Origin: Roseibacterium elongatum DSM 19469
GTDB taxonomy: Bacteria > Pseudomonadota > Alphaproteobacteria > Rhodobacterales > Rhodobacteraceae
Direction: 5' to 3'
Assembly: GCF_000590925.1 (NCBI RefSeq)
Contig: NZ_CP004372.1
Location: 3,329,001-3,393,000, forward strand
DNA length: 64,000 nucleotides
The notes under the pieces were generated by a model, which saw nothing but the letters and a program-made list of their open reading frames with translations, was not told the origin of the DNA and did no database searches. Both the position numbers and the translations under genes were made by a program. The number at the start of each line of letters is the position of its first letter. The first letter of the stretch is position 1. Positions 26,132 to 35,235 of this stretch are shown here, piece by piece.

Positions 26132-28195
26132 TCAGAACTCTCGCCACTGTCGGTGAAGCTGGTCGAGGGCGCGGCCGACCTGCTCGTTCATCTCCGGCCA
26201 GTCGACCAGCCCTCGGCCTTCGTGGTCGGTGTTACGCGGTCTTGGTTTCGTGCGCTCCCTCTCTTCCAGATATTTCGCGCGCTGGCTGAACTCGACACCA
26301 TAAACGCCCCGCGTCCTCATCTGTGCGATCGTCCGGTTCACCTCATCGGCGTCCAGATCACTGGTAGGCAGGCGGAAGACAAGCAGGTCCCGGATCAGCG
26401 ATCTGAACTTGTATCCTTTCAGGTCGCCCACCCTCCTGAGCCCGGCTTCCTCGAGCGCCTCCAGCGATGTCAGCGTTACCTCGATCCGGGCGCGCCGCTG
26501 TCCGCCGGGTAGGTTGAGGAATGTGCCCTTGGTCTTGTTGCGCCTGTCACCGATCTTGTGCTGGCTATTCGTGCGTTTCCTGCCGTTCATGTGGCCTCGG
26601 TAGATCGTGGCGTCGAGGTAAAGATCGTTGCCGGGTTTCGCGTTGAGCAGGCTCAGCCTGACATCCGGTTCCTTGATGGCGCGGTCGGAGTCCCAGCCGC
26701 GCTTGGCATCTGCAAAAACATACCGAGTTCGCTGGTTTCCTGCTTCCTCATAGACCTGCCGCTGGTCGATCGTTCGGGGTGCCGAGCCGTCCGAAACGTC
26801 GAACGCGGTCGGTGCCGACCAGACGTGCCGCTGCATTAGCCCGACGAGCTGCTCGCGTATCTGTAATGCGTCCTGCGGCGTGAGTTTCTTGTGAGGATAC
26901 AGATCGACCGACAACTCAAGCTGAAAAAGTTGCACCTCGCCATCTATCCCGGAGCAGCTCTCGATCGTGTCGAGGATGGTTCGGAGCATCTTCGGCCTCG
27001 GATCAAACACCGTTACCGCAAAATTCCATCCGGTCGGTTCGGAAATGGGGAGTGTAGGCAGGCTTGCGTGATGATCGGTCGCCGCGCCGATCTTGGTTCG
27101 GTCCTCGACGTGCACATTCGCGCCCGCCAGCGTGATAGCGCTCCTCAAGGCCTGGTCAGATGTGCAGTTCCTCGTCTTCACGATCAGGGCGATCCTGTCG
27201 ATCAGCGCCTTGATACTCACCGTTCCGGCGATCCTGTGGGTCGGCCTGAACACGACGCGGCCAGCGAGATCGGCGCGCACCTGAGACCCAGGTCGCGACG
27301 GCTGGACTGGTTCAATCCTGTAGCGCAACACAGGCGCCGTGTAGGGCGGTGCAACACCTCCCCGATACTCCGCTTCCTTGTTGGCCGAGGAGTAGACAAG
27401 CGGGATATCGAACGTCTCCGGGATGGCGACGACAGGGGTGCCGCTCCCCACCTGCGTGGCAGCGGTGCCTAGAGGCGTGGCAGCGGCTTGAGGGGCGATG
27501 CCCCGAGCGGCAGGTGCAGACGCCTGTGTGGCGGCCACAGGCGCTGTTCTTGCGCCCTGACCACTCTTCGCCGTGTCGATCGCCTCTGCGAGCCGCTTGA
27601 GCCTCGGAGATGCCTGGACGGTCTGGCCCTGGAACAACACCTGGCCGGCTTTGACTTGGCCCAGATAATCCTCGAGGATGTGGCGGAGTGATCGTAGATT
27701 TGCCGTGTAGGCGGAGGTCGCCTCGGCACCGTCGAAGCACTTGTTCCAGAACTTGACTACATCCTTGGTCGTGATCGGAGGCGCCTCAGCTGACCGGGTG
27801 GCGGACGTCCGGTCCGCCTGTTCCAGCGCCGCGAAAGCACAGGCCGCAACCTTCATTAGCCGCTGAGTGTCCGGTGCTGGACCGGGCCTTCCTTTCGCCC
27901 CCGGCATGCCGTCCCGAACCATCCATGCCCCGAATGCCACGAGTTCCCCCGACAATCGCAGCTCCCCAGACGCCTTCATTGCCGGTGTGACATCACGCTT
28001 CTGGCTATCGGCGTTTAGGACGGCCTGCACAAGCATCTGCCGATTCACCCGCTTCACGAACCCCATGGGATCGGTCGCATCTTCGGGGATGCCCTCCTCG
28101 AAGAGATCGCCAACGCCCCCAAGGAGCTTGCCATAATACAAGTCCTTCATGCCCCGGACACGGTTCAGCGGGTTCAGCAACTGTGTTTTCCTCAT
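26132..28195 (-). CDS. Large unknown protein, possibly a replication initiator
   Basis: A 687-residue soluble protein that I do not recognise with certainty. Residues about 1-190 are helical. Residues about 190-300 are an Ala/Pro/Gln-rich linker. Residues about 300-680 look globular: GWNFAVTVFDPRPKML, LFQLELSVDLYPHKKL, DLYLDATIYRG and ARIEVTLTSLEALEEAGL. The order of a conserved aromatic strand, an ExSVDxY strand, a basic N/H-rich loop (HMNGRKRTNSQHKIGDRRNK) and an R-x-E-V strand recalls rolling-circle replication proteins related to phage gpII. This comparison is from pattern only. Its location between recombinases fits a mobile-element gene. Confidence 0.4.
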   Translation of the reverse strand: MRKTQLLNPLNRVRGMKDLYYGKLLGGVGDLFEEGIPEDATDPMGFVKRVNRQMLVQAVLNADSQKRDVTPAMKASGELRLSGELVAFGAWMVRDGMPGAKGRPGPAPDTQRLMKVAACAFAALEQADRTSATRSAEAPPITTKDVVKFWNKCFDGAEATSAYTANLRSLRHILEDYLGQVKAGQVLFQGQTVQASPRLKRLAEAIDTAKSGQGARTAPVAATQASAPAARGIAPQAAATPLGTAATQVGSGTPVVAIPETFDIPLVYSSANKEAEYRGGVAPPYTAPVLRYRIEPVQPSRPGSQVRADLAGRVVFRPTHRIAGTVSIKALIDRIALIVKTRNCTSDQALRSAITLAGANVHVEDRTKIGAATDHHASLPTLPISEPTGWNFAVTVFDPRPKMLRTILDTIESCSGIDGEVQLFQLELSVDLYPHKKLTPQDALQIREQLVGLMQRHVWSAPTAFDVSDGSAPRTIDQRQVYEEAGNQRTRYVFADAKRGWDSDRAIKEPDVRLSLLNAKPGNDLYLDATIYRGHMNGRKRTNSQHKIGDRRNKTKGTFLNLPGGQRRARIEVTLTSLEALEEAGLRRVGDLKGYKFRSLIRDLLVFRLPTSDLDADEVNRTIAQMRTRGVYGVEFSQRAKYLEERERTKPRPRNTDHEGRGLVDWPEMNEQVGRALDQLHRQWREF

Positions 28196-28226
28196 CTACA
28201 CGATCCGCGAGTGCCTCCCCGCGCGC

Positions 28227-28943
28227 TCACATCAGCCACCGAACCAGCGCCGGCACGATCATGCTGGTGAGCAATGCGTTCAGCGCCATGGCAATCCCGG
28301 CATAGGCGCCGGCGACCTGGTTCACCTGGAAAGCCCGCGCCGTCCCGATCCCGTGCGCGGCGATGCCAACCGCGAAGCCGCGCGCTCGCCAGTCGCGGAT
28401 GCGCAGGAGCGTCATCAGCGGCGTCACTGTCACCGCGCCGATGATCCCGGTCAGGATGACCAGCACCGCGGTCAGCGTCGGGATGCCGCCGATCGCCTCG
28501 GAGATCCCGAGCGCCACCGGCGCCGTCGTGGATTTCGGCCCGAGCGAGAGGATGATCTCGGTTGGCAGCCCGAAGCCGCGTGCCATAAGGATCGCGGAGC
28601 CTGCAGCGACCACGGAGCCAGCGAGCAAGGCGAACAGGATCGGGGCCACCGAACGCCGGATCATTTCGCGATTGTCCCAGAGCGGCAACGCCAATGCGAC
28701 TGTCGCGGGTCCGAGCAGGAAATGGATGAACTGCGCCCCGTCGAAATAGACGTCATAGGTCGTCCCGCTCAGCCACAGAACGGGCGCGATCAGCAAAACG
28801 GACATCAGCACCGGGTTGGCCCAAGGGGGATAGCCAAGGCTGCGCGCCGTCCTGTCTGACAGGAGATAGGCGACGACTGTTGCCGTCAGCCACAGGAGGG
28901 GCGTGGCGGACAGGTAGCTCCAGAGGCTCTCGACGCCGGTCAT
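28227..28943 (-). CDS. lrgB: LrgB-family membrane protein
   Basis: A 238-residue membrane protein with about seven helices. The signatures LGPATVALALPLW and SLGPKSTTAPVALGISE and the C-terminal HGIGTARAFQVN are diagnostic of LrgB/CidB. Members modulate murein hydrolase export or transport glycolate, glycerate or pyruvate. I start it at 28943, where ATGA overlaps the lrgA stop; an extra 8 residues upstream are in frame. The lrgA-lrgB operon is complete. Confidence 0.9.
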   Translation of the reverse strand: MTGVESLWSYLSATPLLWLTATVVAYLLSDRTARSLGYPPWANPVLMSVLLIAPVLWLSGTTYDVYFDGAQFIHFLLGPATVALALPLWDNREMIRRSVAPILFALLAGSVVAAGSAILMARGFGLPTEIILSLGPKSTTAPVALGISEAIGGIPTLTAVLVILTGIIGAVTVTPLMTLLRIRDWRARGFAVGIAAHGIGTARAFQVNQVAGAYAGIAMALNALLTSMIVPALVRWLM

Positions 28944-29293
28944 GGTTGACGCCCTTCGGTCAGCCAACGCACCCCGAGGAAGGTGCCCACCGCGGCCAGC
29001 ATCGCGAGCAGCGTCGAGACGACCAGGATCACCAGGAGTGCGACCCAGTCTTCGGATAGGACATCAAGATTGCCGATCACCCCGACCCCAGCCGGCACGA
29101 ACATGAGCGACAGGTGGGCAAGGATGACACTCACAGAGGGCCTCAGCGTCGCCGCGAGGGTCGGCCGCGCGATCAGAACGGCAAGCAGGAGCGCAAGCCC
29201 CAGCACGGGCCCAGGGACCGGCAGACCGAAGCCCCGGGCCACGACTTCCCCGATCAGCTGGCATGTCAGGAGGAGCGCGAGGGTCGGGAGCAT
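28940..29293 (-). CDS. lrgA: LrgA/CidA-family holin-like protein
   Basis: A 117-residue protein with four hydrophobic segments. It shows the CidA/LrgA pattern: LLTCQLIGEVVARGFGLPVP, PVLGLALLLAVL and HLSLMFVPAGVGVIGNLDVL. It is the holin-like partner of LrgB and is translationally coupled to it by a 4-base overlap. Ordinary chromosomal genes can ride inside islands, and this pair shows no sign of decay. Confidence 0.88.
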   Translation of the reverse strand: MLPTLALLLTCQLIGEVVARGFGLPVPGPVLGLALLLAVLIARPTLAATLRPSVSVILAHLSLMFVPAGVGVIGNLDVLSEDWVALLVILVVSTLLAMLAAVGTFLGVRWLTEGRQP

Positions 29294-29429
29294 GGCACGG
29301 GTCCTTCGGCGGGCGTTTGTCCCCGGTATCTAGGCACCAGTTTCCCGACGAGGTTCAAGGGGCGTTGCGGATGGTCTTGTCCTTGAAGATCGCTATTCTG
29401 CGGCCCAACCGACCCTATCCACTTGGCGC

Positions 29430-29969
29430 ATGATGATGCTCTCGCTTGAGGCCCTCGATACCTACCTGTCATCCGACGCTGCGCCAGACGACTGTATGTT
29501 ACTGTCTGACCTCGACGGCTTCCTACATGGCGTGGCTTGCTCTCCTGTGCCGATCTCGTCGGAGGAGTGGTTGCCGGCGGCCTTGGGTGCATCTCCCGAA
29601 CATGTGCCGAAAGACGTTCTTGATGCGATCCTGGCGCTTCATCACCAGATCTGTGCTGGCCTCGAGGAGGAGCCGCCGGACGTCGAACCCATGTTCTGGG
29701 AGACCAAGGACGGCCACATCATCGCGATGGACTGGTGCGAAGGCTTCATGCTGGCGGTGTCGATGCGCCCCAGGGCGTGGCTCCGGCTGACCGAGAGCGG
29801 GTCACACGGCCAGCTGATTACCCCCATCCTTTGCCATCTGATAGACGATGACGGAAACTCGGTGCTGGGCATACCGCAGGACAAGCTGGCCAAAACGCTG
29901 GACGAGGCGGCTAACGCCATCCCAGCCACCGTGATCGGCATTTTCCGGTTCTGGCGAGCGCAGACGTAA
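29430..29969 (+). CDS. UPF0149 (YecA/YgfB-like) family protein
   Basis: A 179-residue all-helical protein with the UPF0149 hallmarks SLEALDTYLSSDAAPDDCML, DLDGFLHGVACSPVPISSEE (family LxGFLxGxxxxP) and DWCEGFMLAVSMRP. The C-terminal SEC-C zinc motif found in YecA is absent. The function of the family is unclear. Several ATGs (29430, 29433, 29436) could be the start. Confidence 0.75.
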   Translation: MMMLSLEALDTYLSSDAAPDDCMLLSDLDGFLHGVACSPVPISSEEWLPAALGASPEHVPKDVLDAILALHHQICAGLEEEPPDVEPMFWETKDGHIIAMDWCEGFMLAVSMRPRAWLRLTESGSHGQLITPILCHLIDDDGNSVLGIPQDKLAKTLDEAANAIPATVIGIFRFWRAQT

Positions 29970-30137
29970 CCGCGCTAGCTCCGGCCTCGCTAACAGACCC
30001 AGCTTCGACGCCCCCTCGGAGAGCAATGGGCCTCGTTGGGAAGTTCGCACCCGGGTTGAAGTCCAGCGCACTCCCAACAACGGCCTCGCTATAGCGATGA
30101 CAGCAGCAGCGAGCTGCGCATTGTCATGGAGCTACAA

Positions 30138-30542
30138 ATGAAAAAGGGCCACCCCCACGCCGACACCCGCCTTGCCGAGTTCATCTCCCGGCGCGTGCTG
30201 GAATTGAGACCGAAGAAAAGCCAGCGCGACATCGCGGCTGAGGCCGGCTTCGTGAATCCGAACATGATCTCTTTGCTCAAATCCGGCGCCTCCAAGGTGC
30301 CACTCGACAGAGTCCCTGCCCTTGCGCGCGCCTTGGAGACCGATCCCAAGCTCCTCTTCCTCATGGCGCTCGAGCAGGCCGGCGGCGAGACCACGCGCCT
30401 AGCCGCTGAGGAGATTTTCGGCACCATCGTCTCTCGCAACGAGGTGGCCTGGCTCGAGGAGATACGAGACGCGTCAGGCTACACCGATCCCGCGCTCACC
30501 AGCCGCGCGCGCAGTGCCATACGGGGGATCTTCGGAAAATGA
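30138..30542 (+). CDS. XRE-type helix-turn-helix regulator
   Basis: A 134-residue protein whose first 70 residues form an XRE helix-turn-helix: KKSQRDIAAEAGFVNPNMIS, then LKSGASKVPLDRVPALARAL. I start it at 30138 because GGAG lies 6 bases upstream; the ATG at 30126 lacks a site. The rest is a helical dimer-like region. The stop overlaps a short downstream gene (ATGA). It may control an element gene or the small protein it is coupled to. Confidence 0.8.
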   Translation: MKKGHPHADTRLAEFISRRVLELRPKKSQRDIAAEAGFVNPNMISLLKSGASKVPLDRVPALARALETDPKLLFLMALEQAGGETTRLAAEEIFGTIVSRNEVAWLEEIRDASGYTDPALTSRARSAIRGIFGK

Positions 30543-30706
30543 CCGATAAGCGCTTGGTGGACGGCGTCAGGCTGCCGGATGACAGCAGCCTGACAGACAA
30601 CGAGAAAGCCTGGGTGGAATTCATCCGGTTGGCATCTGGAGGAAACGATCCCGCACCTACGCTGAAGGCAATACAGGCGCTGCGAAAAGCCTTGGAACCA
30701 GAATGA
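30539..30706 (+). CDS. Short protein coupled to the XRE regulator
   Basis: A 55-residue frame starts at an ATGA overlap with the regulator stop and reads MTDKRLVDGVRLPDD, then SLTDNEKAWVEFIRLASGG and ends in ALRKALEPE. The tight coupling and clean coding-like composition suggest a real gene. A toxin-antitoxin or accessory function is possible but unsupported by any motif. Confidence 0.5.
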   Translation: MTDKRLVDGVRLPDDSSLTDNEKAWVEFIRLASGGNDPAPTLKAIQALRKALEPE

Positions 30707-30850
30707 CCTGTCCCATCGCACGTGGGCATCGCAATCTTCGGGGAGAATCACGCGAGCTGAGCATAGGTGAACAAGCACGCTCGGCGTGATGCGCCCCCTC
30801 TTGAGACTATGTAGCCCCCATGCCATCCGATCGGATCAATGGAGCGGAGC

Positions 30851-31948
30851 ATGGCATTGGATAGCTTAGAGCGAGACATGGACATCGATGTCGCCATAAT
30901 CGGCGGTGGCCTTGCGGGACTGGCGCTGGCGAACCGGCTTCACCGGGCTGGACTTGCCTTGCAACTGTTCGAGGCACGGCCCCATTTCGGCGGCCGCATA
31001 GCCGCGCTTCAGGACCAGCGCGGTCGCGTAGACTTGGGTCCATCCTGGTTCTGGCCCGGTCAACCTCGCTTCGCTAAACTCGTTGCTGAATTTGGCCTGC
31101 AGGCTTTTCCGCAGCACGCCACAGGCGATATCGTGCTCGAGGATGCTACAGGCACGGTGCATCGAGGTGCGGGTTTCGCTTCAATGGAGGGTTCGTTCCG
31201 GGTCGACGGCGGGATGATCGGCCTGATCGAAGGGTTGGTGGCAACCCTGCCGGCAAACAGCCTGCACCTGTCCTGTGCGGCCGAGGTGATCGGGAATGGC
31301 TCGGTCCATCTGTCAGACGGCAGACGCTGCTCAGCACGCCACGTGGTGTTGGCTATCCCGCCTCGACTCGCCTCAGGACTGAAGTATGAGCCGGCCCTCT
31401 CAAACGAGGCACAAAAAAGTCTGGCTGCGATCCCGACATGGATGGCAGGCCACGCCAAATTCGTCGCAACCTACGACCGCCCATTCTGGCGCGACAAGGG
31501 CCTGTCAGGCGACGCGATGAGCCGACACGGGCCACTCGTCGAGATCCACGATGCAAGTGGTGCCGACGGGAACCCTGCCGCACTGTTTGGCTTCGTCGGT
31601 GTGCCGGCAAACGCTCGCAAAGAACATGCCTCGAGAATCGAGGGAATGGCTCTAGAACAGCTCGAGCGCATCTTCGGACCCAAAGCCGCGCGTCCATTGC
31701 AGGTTGGCCTGCAAGACTGGGCTGGTGAGCGGTGGACGGCGACACCGGCAGATCAAGCGCCCGTTCAAGGGCATCCGGACTACAGGCTGCCGCCATCGCT
31801 CGTTGGAGCTGCAAATGGACGCCTCCACTTCGCCGCGACCGAAACCGCCCCGGAGATGGGAGGTCTGATGGAGGGCGCCTTGGCGTCGGCAGAGCGCGTA
31901 TCGCGCGCAATCATCGAAGACATGCGTTCAGAGATGGCCCCAAGCTGA
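30851..31948 (+). CDS. FAD-dependent amine oxidase-family protein
   Basis: A 365-residue flavoprotein. The N-terminal dinucleotide fold is DVAIIGGGLAGLALANRLHR (GxGxxG) with E at LFEARPHFGGRI (the GG motif of amine oxidases and phytoene desaturases). The C-terminal FAATETAPEMGGLMEGALASA is the second FAD-contact segment. It is shorter than typical monoamine oxidases (about 450). The start at 30851 has GGAGCGGAGC upstream; an ATG at 30839 lies in that site. The substrate is unknown. Confidence 0.8.
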   Translation: MALDSLERDMDIDVAIIGGGLAGLALANRLHRAGLALQLFEARPHFGGRIAALQDQRGRVDLGPSWFWPGQPRFAKLVAEFGLQAFPQHATGDIVLEDATGTVHRGAGFASMEGSFRVDGGMIGLIEGLVATLPANSLHLSCAAEVIGNGSVHLSDGRRCSARHVVLAIPPRLASGLKYEPALSNEAQKSLAAIPTWMAGHAKFVATYDRPFWRDKGLSGDAMSRHGPLVEIHDASGADGNPAALFGFVGVPANARKEHASRIEGMALEQLERIFGPKAARPLQVGLQDWAGERWTATPADQAPVQGHPDYRLPPSLVGAANGRLHFAATETAPEMGGLMEGALASAERVSRAIIEDMRSEMAPS

Positions 31949-33782
31949 TCCAGACCCCAAAATAGTTGTGGCTCGGCGACTTGACCCTCCGACCGCCGCG
32001 AAACTGACATGGCGTTCGCGCGATTCATGATGATTACGCCCCCAGTCCCCTGACGGGCCCGCTTAGAGCGACAACGTCCATGCAGCAGCGGGGAACACCT
32101 CCATGCAGCGCTTGGACTCAAACCGGTTCAATCACGCGCCCGGAAAGAGTGGGAAATTGCCAGATACTAGGAATGGCCAGAGCAACACCATCAGCCGGGT
32201 CGCCAAGCGAAGTCCTAGGAAATCCACCAGCGGCTCATGGGGATGCGTTCTGGCGCCACCGATCCCCGGCACACAAATCTGCCTCTGTTGGCCGAAGCGA
32301 GATTGCCGGACATGCTCCACCTCGTGATGCCCAGCTATAACATCTGTCGGGAAAACAGCACCATTTGACGTCAACTTGTGTCAACTCTTCGACCCCGAAA
32401 TGTAAACCTTCATGTAAACTTAAGCGGCCATTTCCGCGGAAGATGTCAACTTATCGTCGCCTGCGCGACAACTGCAACGTCAATAAAACTTGGCTTTTTG
32501 AGCGGTAAGTTGACAGATTTCACCAAATGCGCGTTTTTGGGCTTCTCGTGATTGACAGGTATCACGCGCCTGACGGGCCTCACGTGTGGCGAACCACTGT
32601 GCCGGTATGCAACGCCGAAGCGTTATACAGCGTGTTGATAGCATGCCTCCCGCGTGGCGCAGGATGCGATCACGGAGGAAGAGTTGGCCTGCGCGTGGAT
32701 CATTTGGTCTCGCACTGCGTCACCGCAAATCTGCCCCGTCTCAACGATCTGCACGAGCCTTCTGGTCGCTTGCCCCTCGACCTCGACATTACCGCTCAAA
32801 CCGTTTGATACGCATTCTCGCTGATAGGATGCGCCTCAGGCGCTCTGAGAGCGCCCAGGGACGACATGGTCGTGTTTTCTGCACCACGACAGCGGCCAAA
32901 CAAAGATGCGCACCAGGTGCGCAGCCAGCGCGTCTGGTGAGGTATGCAGGGCAGCCCCTTTGTCGAAACAGACCAACCTTCCTGGGAACCAGCGTAGTTC
33001 AAACAAGCGAGAAACGATGCCAAGGCTCTGCCAGGTCGCAATCGCACCAGGAACTCCATCCAGGAGAAGGTGTGCCGCGTTACCATTTCCGGACCGGAAT
33101 GGTTCTTCTGCTAACCGGTCTGCCTCTTCCTTTGCCGGAGATGAGGCTGATGGCGCAGAGCCCGTCAAATCCTCCCGCGTTTCGTCTATACGTGTGTATA
33201 GTATCTATAAGTATATATTATACGAACTGCGGCTCTCTATTCACTCTCCGGTTGTGTAAATTTCCTCGAAACTCGCCCATTATGGCCTCTTCCAGCTGAG
33301 CGGCATGCCTTGCAACGAGCTATGACACATCCGGCTCCGGAAATCGTATCAACGTAAAATCTACGCTCAGAACACATTCCGGCCCACAAGCCAGACCTGT
33401 GCGAGGTAGAACGATGCCAACCGCGGCGAGTTCTGGATCGGTTCTCTACCGCAATGCATGCTCTGCGGCTAGCTGGGGCGGTTGCTGGTTGCGTCCGCAT
33501 CGTCTCCTTTCATCGCCCAGCAGTCGACCGGATGTGTTGACCACGGGCGCAGCCTGAGATCCCGGTGATGCATGGCCCTCAAACTCGCACCATGAGAGAG
33601 CGATGGGTTGCACACATGCAGCGCAGCAACCACACTGCATTGATGGGATGGATCACATCGCTCACACGATTTGTGCAAAAGAGAAGCATGGTTGTGACCC
33701 ACGGCATGGAATCCAGAATTGGCAAGGGGTGAACGATATCTCACCTCACTCTCCAAGCTTATGAAGTGTGAGACCATAAAAG
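31949..33782. other. 1.8 kb gene-poor stretch
   Basis: No intact gene is supported on either strand; the open frames are short and unlike neighbouring coding sequence. The stretch contains iteron-like TGTCAACTT repeats (32367-32516, listed separately) and an AT-rich region at 33185-33240 with the palindrome CTATAC-gtgt-GTATAG at 33186-33201. It may be a former origin or regulatory region plus decayed genes. Confidence 0.5.
32367..32516. repeat. Iteron-like TGTCAACTT repeats
   Basis: Variants of a-TGT(c/a)AAC(t/c)T occur six times in 150 bases: about 32370-32377 (GTCAACTT), 32380-32388, 32400-32410 (ATGTAAACCTT), 32412-32421 (ATGTAAACTT), 32443-32452 (ATGTCAACTT), and on the opposite strand 32507-32516 (AAGTTGACAG). 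Spacing is irregular. Iterons of a replicon or operator sites are the likely explanations. Confidence 0.5.
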
Positions 33783-34322
33783 ATGGCGAACGCCTATAGC
33801 AGCGAACAACTAATTCAGGCACGGATCATCCTTCTAGCCCTTGATCAGAGCAGGCGATTGATACCCATGGAGGCCAATAGGACAATCGTAAGAGCCGTCG
33901 TTGGCAACATTCTAAACTCGCTCATAAATGAGAACATTGGCAAAGAAGGGAAATATGGGGCAAAACCAGATGCAAGATTTATGTCCAAGCGGTTCTTTGA
34001 AGAATGGTCCAAGTGCCCGACACAAGGAAACCTTCGAGCCGTCGGAACTTATGAGCATAAGACTCCCATGACCATCCTGGAAAGGAAACTATCCACAGCC
34101 TCGAATGAATATGAAATTCTGAATATTATTCGACAGAATGCATTCTGCATGTGGGTGACGAAGGCAGAAGATACTCGATTAAACGAATTAGGTCTTAAGA
34201 GTAGCTTGCCTGAGACAGGTGACCGCTACGCTGAAGCTGGAATTGAAATATATTCTGATGGCCCAGTGTTTTACAAGGGGAAACACCGGGGCTTGAGCGC
34301 GAAGCGAGACCACAAGAGTTGA
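33783..34322 (+). CDS. AT-rich orphan gene, unknown function
   Basis: A 179-residue protein (MANAYSSEQLIQARIILLAL...) with no recognised domain. It is mostly helical, with one hydrophobic stretch (RAVVGNILNSLI). Base composition is clearly more AT-rich than the core genes, which points to horizontal origin. It stands alone on the plus strand, next to the next orphan on the opposite strand. No ribosome-binding site is obvious. Confidence 0.55.
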   Translation: MANAYSSEQLIQARIILLALDQSRRLIPMEANRTIVRAVVGNILNSLINENIGKEGKYGAKPDARFMSKRFFEEWSKCPTQGNLRAVGTYEHKTPMTILERKLSTASNEYEILNIIRQNAFCMWVTKAEDTRLNELGLKSSLPETGDRYAEAGIEIYSDGPVFYKGKHRGLSAKRDHKS

Positions 34323-34427
34323 CTAACCAAAAAAATCAAATGGCTTGCATTAAGCGCACCAAGTCAAAGTCATCAGTCTCACATACCCGGAAAGGCTCAA
34401 AACTCCTTGCATCAAAACCTGAGACAA

Positions 34428-34877
34428 TTATTTTATCTTTACAAACTCCACGCCACTAAAATCTTGCGTTGCAAGATCTTCATCCCGCAACGACCTGAAC
34501 CGATCCAGCAATATAGGAAATCCTCTCTCCCTCCAAAACTGACCTGAAACCATTCCACTCGAAATTCCGCCATAGGAGTATTCTTCCAGATATTTTCTCT
34601 CTAGCAACGCAAGGTCAACTCCAACCAATCGCCTAAAAACATGAACAAGAACATCAGCGAGCTCGTCCACAGATCCTGGCAACGGTTTATCTTGCAGCTC
34701 ACGCTGGATATCATCCCAAAGATATGGGTCGCCTCGATAACCCCACTGATCCAGCCGCGGAATAAAAAGCTCTTTCAAAGTCAAATTTTCCCTTTCTTCC
34801 TTCAATATCCCACTCCGTTCTTGAAATCCTCGTATAGAGCAGCCTCGGGATGGAGAAAACCCAGATATCAAATTCAT
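34428..34877 (-). CDS. AT-rich orphan gene, unknown function
   Basis: A frame of up to 149 residues. Its main part reads ELFIPRLDQWGYRGDPYLWD, then PLPGSVDELADVLVHVFRRL and ends FSGVEFVKIK. A better start may be the TTG at 34784, which has GAAAGGGA upstream, and would give 118 residues. Short acidic proteins with such a pattern can be immunity proteins of polymorphic toxins, but no toxin is adjacent. AT-rich composition again suggests transfer. Confidence 0.5.
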   Translation of the reverse strand: MNLISGFSPSRGCSIRGFQERSGILKEERENLTLKELFIPRLDQWGYRGDPYLWDDIQRELQDKPLPGSVDELADVLVHVFRRLVGVDLALLERKYLEEYSYGGISSGMVSGQFWRERGFPILLDRFRSLRDEDLATQDFSGVEFVKIK

Positions 34878-34890
34878 ACCAGAACATCAG

Positions 34891-35196
34891 TCATGCAGCA
34901 GGTTGCCAGCGGATTGCAGTTAGAGAGCTGGCCTTCCCGCGCAGCAAGCGCTCAATACAGCGGGTCGCTTCGCGACCGTAGCGATTTGAATTTTCGGGGG
35001 CGTCGATCCCGTTTAGCCGAACCGGGATCCCCGACACGACGATCGTGTCGGCGTCGCGGATATAGGCTGTTCCCGAGATCTCGCGGGCAGTGGCGTCGCC
35101 AGCTTGGGCGAAGAAGGTAAGAGTGATCAGAAGCAGTGGGCGAAACAAGGTGCGACCTCTCTTGGATAGACGAGGGACGATTGACACAGCCTTCAT
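34891..35196 (-). pseudogene. Staphylococcal-nuclease-like protein, truncated
   Basis: The 101-residue frame begins with a signal peptide (LFRPLLLITLTFFAQAGDAT) and then the SNase core, SGTAYIRDADTIVVSGIPVRL, GIDAPENSNRYGREATRCIE. The D, D and R of the first half of the active site are present. Homology ends at about residue 90 (RLLRGKA). The second half with the remaining catalytic R and E is missing, so the gene is cut, perhaps at the boundary with the downstream AT-rich orphan. Confidence 0.65.
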
Positions 35197-35235
35197 GATG
35201 TTTTTGATTAATTTTCAGTGCTGTAATGGTAAGTC

